The translations under genes were made by a program, and so were the position numbers. Shown here piece by piece: positions 59,829-64,000 of a stretch of 64,000 nucleotides of DNA (its first letter is position 1; each line of letters starts with the position of its first letter). Below the pieces are notes generated by a model. It was not told the DNA's origin, made no database searches, and saw only the letters and a list, made by a program, of their open reading frames with translations. Origin of the DNA: Siphonodentalium dalli (taxonomy: Eukaryota; Mollusca; Scaphopoda; Gadilida; Siphonodentaliidae); contig CP136069.1 in the NCBI GenBank assembly GCA_032622095.1, positions 182,209,122 to 182,273,121 of the forward strand, written 5' to 3'.

Positions 59829-60633
59829 TTATTGTATGTGACATATCGGTCTTACTTTTCTATCAAATGCCCTCAGATCAGTTTGAGATCGGTAAAATAA
59901 ATTAAAGTTTAGATCTACAGCCAGTAAAGACTCAACGCTCAACCTATCTATCTGCATGTCTTTGTGTGTGTCTGTAACGCTGTCACTATTTTGGCGCGTT
60001 TAAAAATAAATGACCCCCCAAATCCAATTTCGCCCAGATTTTGACCATGTTCGGTTGCACGTCTTAGAATACGACGCGTAAACTTGCAGGCCGATCTGTT
60101 AAAGCAGGTCTGAGATTTAGCACGATTGTTAATGGCCATACCAGTGATATTTTACCCGTCATCACAGCGCGGTGTACATGTAATATTTAGAGTTACGCCT
60201 CTTGAATCGGGTGGACACAATTAATTGCCCGTACGATGCCAGTCTAACAAAAAACCAGACCCTGTTTCATTTCAATCAACTTACGGTTTGAGAACTGTCA
60301 TGGTTATCTCAAAATTATTCAAAACGAGAAAAATCTAGCCAATACGCAGCGAGCGATGCCTGGATTGACCAATGAATAGCTTCCTGCAAATTCAGTTAAT
60401 ATTCTCTTATTCATACAAACCACACCCGCGGCATTTGACTGCAATCTCATGAAGTTATCGTATAAACTACACGTTAGTGTCGCGTATCTTAACTGACCGA
60501 ACGTCGTATGTTCAAAATCAAAACTAACGCACGTTTATTCATAATTGGGAAATATTCAGACAGAACAAGTATACATAAAACATAATTGTATTTGCAAACA
60601 AAATAATTAGTATTTTCTCCTAACCTACGGGTA

Positions 60634-60645
60634 TGACGTCACGTG
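60634..60645. promoter_or_regulatory. Fused CRE/E-box word downstream of copy B
   Basis: TGACGTCACGTG, the exact counterpart of 30,102-30,113. Confidence 0.35.
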
Positions 60646-61356
60646 CCAAATAAGGATAATTGCGATTCGTAGTAAATTCCAAGCGCGTATTGTAAACAAG
60701 GAGATGACACAACATGACCGCGGTACAGCTCAATAAGATTTATATAGCGTGCTTATCGCTATAGTTTCATTACATTGTTCTTGGCTATATAGCGTCTGAA
60801 TTGCGAAAATTGCATTCTGCATGTACAGTGAAGCAATTAACATTGAGAGCATTTTATTGCACGGAAATTGATTAGAAGAAGAGTGACAACTCTTAAATGT
60901 TTACATGACATCGGGCGCACGATCTATGTGTATATCGCAATGATAAACACTGCCTTATGAATATTAATGAGTTTATAACAAAAAAGGCAATGCCCCCCTC
61001 ATCTCTGAAATCATATTCCATGCGAGTGTCGTCAGACGTAGATGATATATAGTAATGAAACGGAGTCAGGATATTTATCAGACTGTAGCGATGCCATTAT
61101 TGAAATTCGTCATATTTGACGGGAAATCCCCAAGCGGATCCACCATACACGAGCTACAGATGTCCAGCTTTCAATGCGCATTGTCTAACAATACCTGCCA
61201 ATGCAAACGGTACATCTATAAGTTTCCTCGGTGTTTTCGTGTCAATAGTCTACTTGTTAATGGTTATTGGAACAGACTGCTTGCATGTGGACATATTATA
61301 TAATTGAAACATAGTCTGGGCGACCATTTTGTCATCTAGTTGGGCTAGTCGCCACA

Positions 61357-62580
61357 TTAGAGAAAGCCCTGTTGTACATAAACATCTTTCGCATATCTAC
61401 TAATGATGCGGGGAACCTGTGCAATTGGGTATGCACGCCCAATTTCTTTTGATAAGTTTAGTTAACGATTGTTGAGTGATTTACTGAGAATTCTGGTGCC
61501 TTTCATTAAGCTTACACTATTTGCATTTCATTCGAACAGTTATTTAAAACATTTCACATCATTACCCGACTTATCCTATTATTTAAACCACTTTTAATCA
61601 AACTTTAGGGTGGGTCCCCAATTGCCGTTGGAACAAAATCTACCGTTGGTGGGGTGGGTGTCGGAGATCCGACAGGAAAAAAACCTCCAGATGTGGTGGA
61701 TCCCAAAAATAAAAAGCCCAAACATTTACCCCCCCCTGACCCATGAACCCACCTTTCATCCACCCGTAAAACTGACAACACCTTGATATAGCCTATATGG
61801 TCTTAAACTCGATAAACTTCAATAAACCTAATCTATCAGACAACAACTCTCTCTTGGAACCTATGGCTAATGAATTTCCAAATATTTGAAGACTGAGTTC
61901 GGGCTTGTATTTGTCACTTGTTGAATGGAAAAATATTCTGATCGCATTGCAGACAACGATGCACAAATGTCATGTATTTCATAAGCAAATTTATACTCAA
62001 AAGTGTCCACAAGGTCATGTTTAAAATTCGCCAAGCATCTTGAAGCAAGTTTGTCGGTGTTTGAACATAGATACTCCAGAGTCGATGCCTTAAATTCCAA
62101 ACTTGTAGCATGGGCGATAACTCAATTAATTATACGCTGAACGGTGATTTATCGAAAAAATAAATCGCGGTTAATTAAATATCGATATCCCCAGGTGATA
62201 TAGAACTTTTCACCTTAACACTAACCTTGCTACCTATTCAACTGCTGTACCAATGTATTTTATAAGCAAATTTATACTCAAAAGTGTCCACAAGGTCATG
62301 TTTAAAATTCGCCAAGCATCTTGAAGCAAGTTTGTCGGTGCTTGAACATAGATACTCCAGAGTCGATGCCTTAAATTCCAAACTTGTAGCATGGGCGATA
62401 ACTCAATTAAGTATACGCTGAACGGTGATTTATCGAAAAAATAAATCGCGGTTAATTAAATATCGATATCCCCAGGTGATATAGAACTTTTCACCTTAAC
62501 ACTAACCTTGCTACCTATTCAACTGCTGTACCAATGGGCTACAGCAATATTTCAAAAAATAATCGCGAATCAGTACAGTT
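61357..62580 (+). repeat. Dispersed flank repeat, relative of 7,330-8,260
   Basis: Continues from unit B with matches to the third flank copy. It includes the GGTGGGGTGGGTGTCGGAG block (about 61,645) and the segment duplicated in tandem at 61,974-62,535. A 77-codon minus-strand frame (61,867-62,100) looks protein-like in composition (DLVDTFEYKFAYEIHDICAS) but is disrupted in the relative at 7,850-8,060. Confidence 0.7.
61974..62535 (+). repeat. Recent tandem duplication, 281-bp unit
   Basis: Two adjacent units (61,974-62,254 and 62,255-62,535) differ at only a few positions. The counterpart at 7,940-8,220 has a single unit. Confidence 0.95.
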
Positions 62581-62582
62581 AT

Positions 62583-63280
62583 CCTTTACTTTTATTATCC
62601 CCAGCCAAATTGAAAATTTGCGGGGCATATATGAATGGGTTGCGTCCGTCCGTCTGTCCGTCCGTGCCGAATTTGTAAGAGTCATAACTTGACCAAATGT
62701 CAGCGGATTTCAAAGATTGTTGGTATATGAGTTCACCTGACGATTACCTAGAATGAGTTCGCAAGCCAGGCCCGGTCGGATATTTTTACCGGAGTTATTG
62801 GACTTTGTTTATTATTTTTGTCGAATTTACCAAATAGCAAATAGAAGACGCCACAGGGCTCATTTCCACAAATCTCAACGGATTGCAAAGATATTTGGTA
62901 TATGCGTTCACTTTACCAGTATCTAGAACGAGTTCGCAAACCAGGTCCTGCCGGATATTTTCAGCAGAGTTATTGGACTTTGTTTATTATTTTTGTGTGC
63001 AAATGGACGACGTCACATGGCTAATTTCCACAAATGTCAGTACCTAAAATGAGTTCGCAAGCCAGGCTTTATGACAAAATCCCACCTCTTGTTTAGCACA
63101 TACTGAGAATGCAAACATTATTGAGAATGCACTGCACAATTCGGCGGGGGATACCGCCGTCTGCGACTGCTTGTTATTATTATTACTGACAACGTGTTAA
63201 AACTAATTCCTGAGTCGATGTCTGGCCTTCAAAGTCTCATTTCCTAGTGGACTCACGGGTTCTATATATTTATTACACAC
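62583..63280 (+). repeat. Dispersed repeat with TTATTATCCCC start and CCGTCCGTC tract
   Basis: The head TTATTATCCCCAGCCAAATT with a nearby inverse AAATTTGCGGGG and a CCGTCCGTC tract is followed by two related blocks (GGTATATGAGTTCACCTGAC and GGTATATGCGTTCACTTTAC) and the tail AATTCGGCGGGGGATACCGC. Truncated copies lie at 44,059-44,396 (inverted) and 48,700-49,090. Confidence 0.75.
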
Positions 63281-63418
63281 TTAGACGTGATTTATAAGGA
63301 TTTCTTGGTGAGTTAAAAGTGATAATGTCACACCTGTGAATTACGTCACTGGTGAGAGCACGCGATTTTAGACAGTTCCGTCTAAGCCGGAACTATTTTC
63401 ACTTTCTGCGGCTCAAAC

Positions 63419-63553
63419 ATGGTTGAAGTTGAACAGAAACGAACTGCTAACGATGATGCAGAAGCAGTTAATAAAGTGGTAAAATGAAGAAGAATCTTAC
63501 CTATTATCGAATCCGATGATTTGGACGATGTCATATATATTCCAGTAAAATGA
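63419..63553 (+). pseudogene. Possible first exon or decayed coding fragment
   Basis: An ATG in a good context (CAAACATGG) at 63,419 opens MVEVEQKRTANDDAEAVNKV and reaches TGA at 63,485. The same frame is open again to 63,553 (RRILPIIESDDLDDVIYIPV). A GTAAAA at 63,479 could instead be a splice donor. A TTACGTCA word lies about 80 bp upstream. No family is recognised. It could be the start of a gene running off the window or the relic of one. Confidence 0.2.
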
Positions 63554-64000
63554 ACTACGAACAATTCCATGTGAACAATACATTTATCCAGTTCCGAGCT
63601 GAATTTCCACGTGTTGCACTTCGAGAGTTTGTTTACGTCGATGATTAAAATCTCGTCACTTCGAAACTTATCTTTCTACTTTTAGCACGATTTCCAAACA
63701 TTTCCTGTATGAACCAACATTATTTACACACACCATCAGCATATTCACAATATTCCGTTCCAAGTGCCATGCTTGTTCGGTCAGAATAAACACAATTTTT
63801 ACAGAGAATTTCCGAAACTTTTAAAAATGAATCGCATCAAATTTTGAGGTCAATCGGTATCGTTACGTCACAATTATTTAAATTATGTGTCCGTCCGCGT
63901 AACTGCACGCGCAACTGTACGTTGGGGTTCAAAATGGGAGAATCAGCTGATCTGGGCTTATTTTGTCACATCTTCTCTTTAGAATTAGCAACTTTTAGTG
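63554..64000. other. Intergenic DNA at the window end
   Basis: No gene or repeat match recognised. Contains a GTCCGTCCGCG stretch at about 63,890. Confidence 0.5.

Larger units (their letters stand above)
56215..61356 (+). repeat. Duplication unit B (contains BTB gene copy B)
   Basis: Direct counterpart of 25,695-30,523 plus 43,634-43,945. It carries the uninterrupted target of the 13.1-kb insertion (about 61,047) and of the foldback element (about 61,352). A 36-bp tandem duplication in intron 4 (about 59,425-59,480) is specific to B. Between 59,830 and 61,050 there is no gene. Confidence 0.9.

Noticed and set aside
1-64000. tRNA, rRNA or other structured RNA genes
   Set aside because: No cloverleaf with A and B box promoters or rRNA-like block was recognised by eye. 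A covariance-model scan could still find small ones.

Overview
This is nuclear DNA of an animal. It is AT-rich and has short coding exons with GT-AG introns, a non-LTR retrotransposon, many foldback and MITE-like elements, and minisatellites. There are no bacterial operons. Frequent AGGCCTA- and ACATGTACAT-type words and the repeat style suggest a marine invertebrate, perhaps an ambulacrarian deuterostome. That placement is a low-confidence impression.

Only one gene can be modelled with confidence, and it is present twice. It is a five-exon, 270-residue BTB/POZ protein at 26,179-29,220 and again at 56,695-59,711, both on the plus strand and both intact. They differ at six residues. They sit in a direct segmental duplication of about 5 kb (unit A 25,355-30,523 continuing at 43,634-43,945; unit B 51,475-51,990 continuing at 56,215-61,356). 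Promoter TATA boxes, splice sites and polyadenylation signals are conserved in both. Parts of the downstream flank occur a third time at 2,282-2,510 and 7,190-8,420, without the gene.

The rest is mobile and repetitive DNA, and the two gene copies act as each other's empty site. Unit A carries a 13,110-bp insertion (30,524-43,633). It has about 66-bp terminal inverted repeats, a 6-bp target duplication and subterminal arrays of a 14-bp palindrome, and unit B lacks it. Inside it are a second inverted-repeat element (about 31,437-42,617, with GC-rich tandem arrays at each end), a third (about 35,671-39,880) and a foldback element (38,296-38,740). Next to it is a palindromic element with a minisatellite core (about 43,946-48,655), whose empty site is also preserved in unit B. 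The first 2.2 kb of the window is an inverted copy of that element's core and one arm.

Other layout: 8,865-10,060 and 24,190-25,350 are inverted copies of one repeat family. 10,642-12,696 is bounded by inverted repeats. 13,450-19,475 is a minus-strand LINE (endonuclease, reverse transcriptase, C-terminal zinc knuckle) with one premature stop and one probable frameshift, split by a 2,125-bp composite insertion. 20,973-23,879 carries thirteen copies of a 15-bp motif. 50,335-51,150 is a foldback element. 51,990-56,215 is an insertion into unit B that contains a LINE relic. 61,357-63,280 holds dispersed repeats. A few possible short exons are flagged with low confidence. No tRNA, rRNA or CRISPR was recognised.
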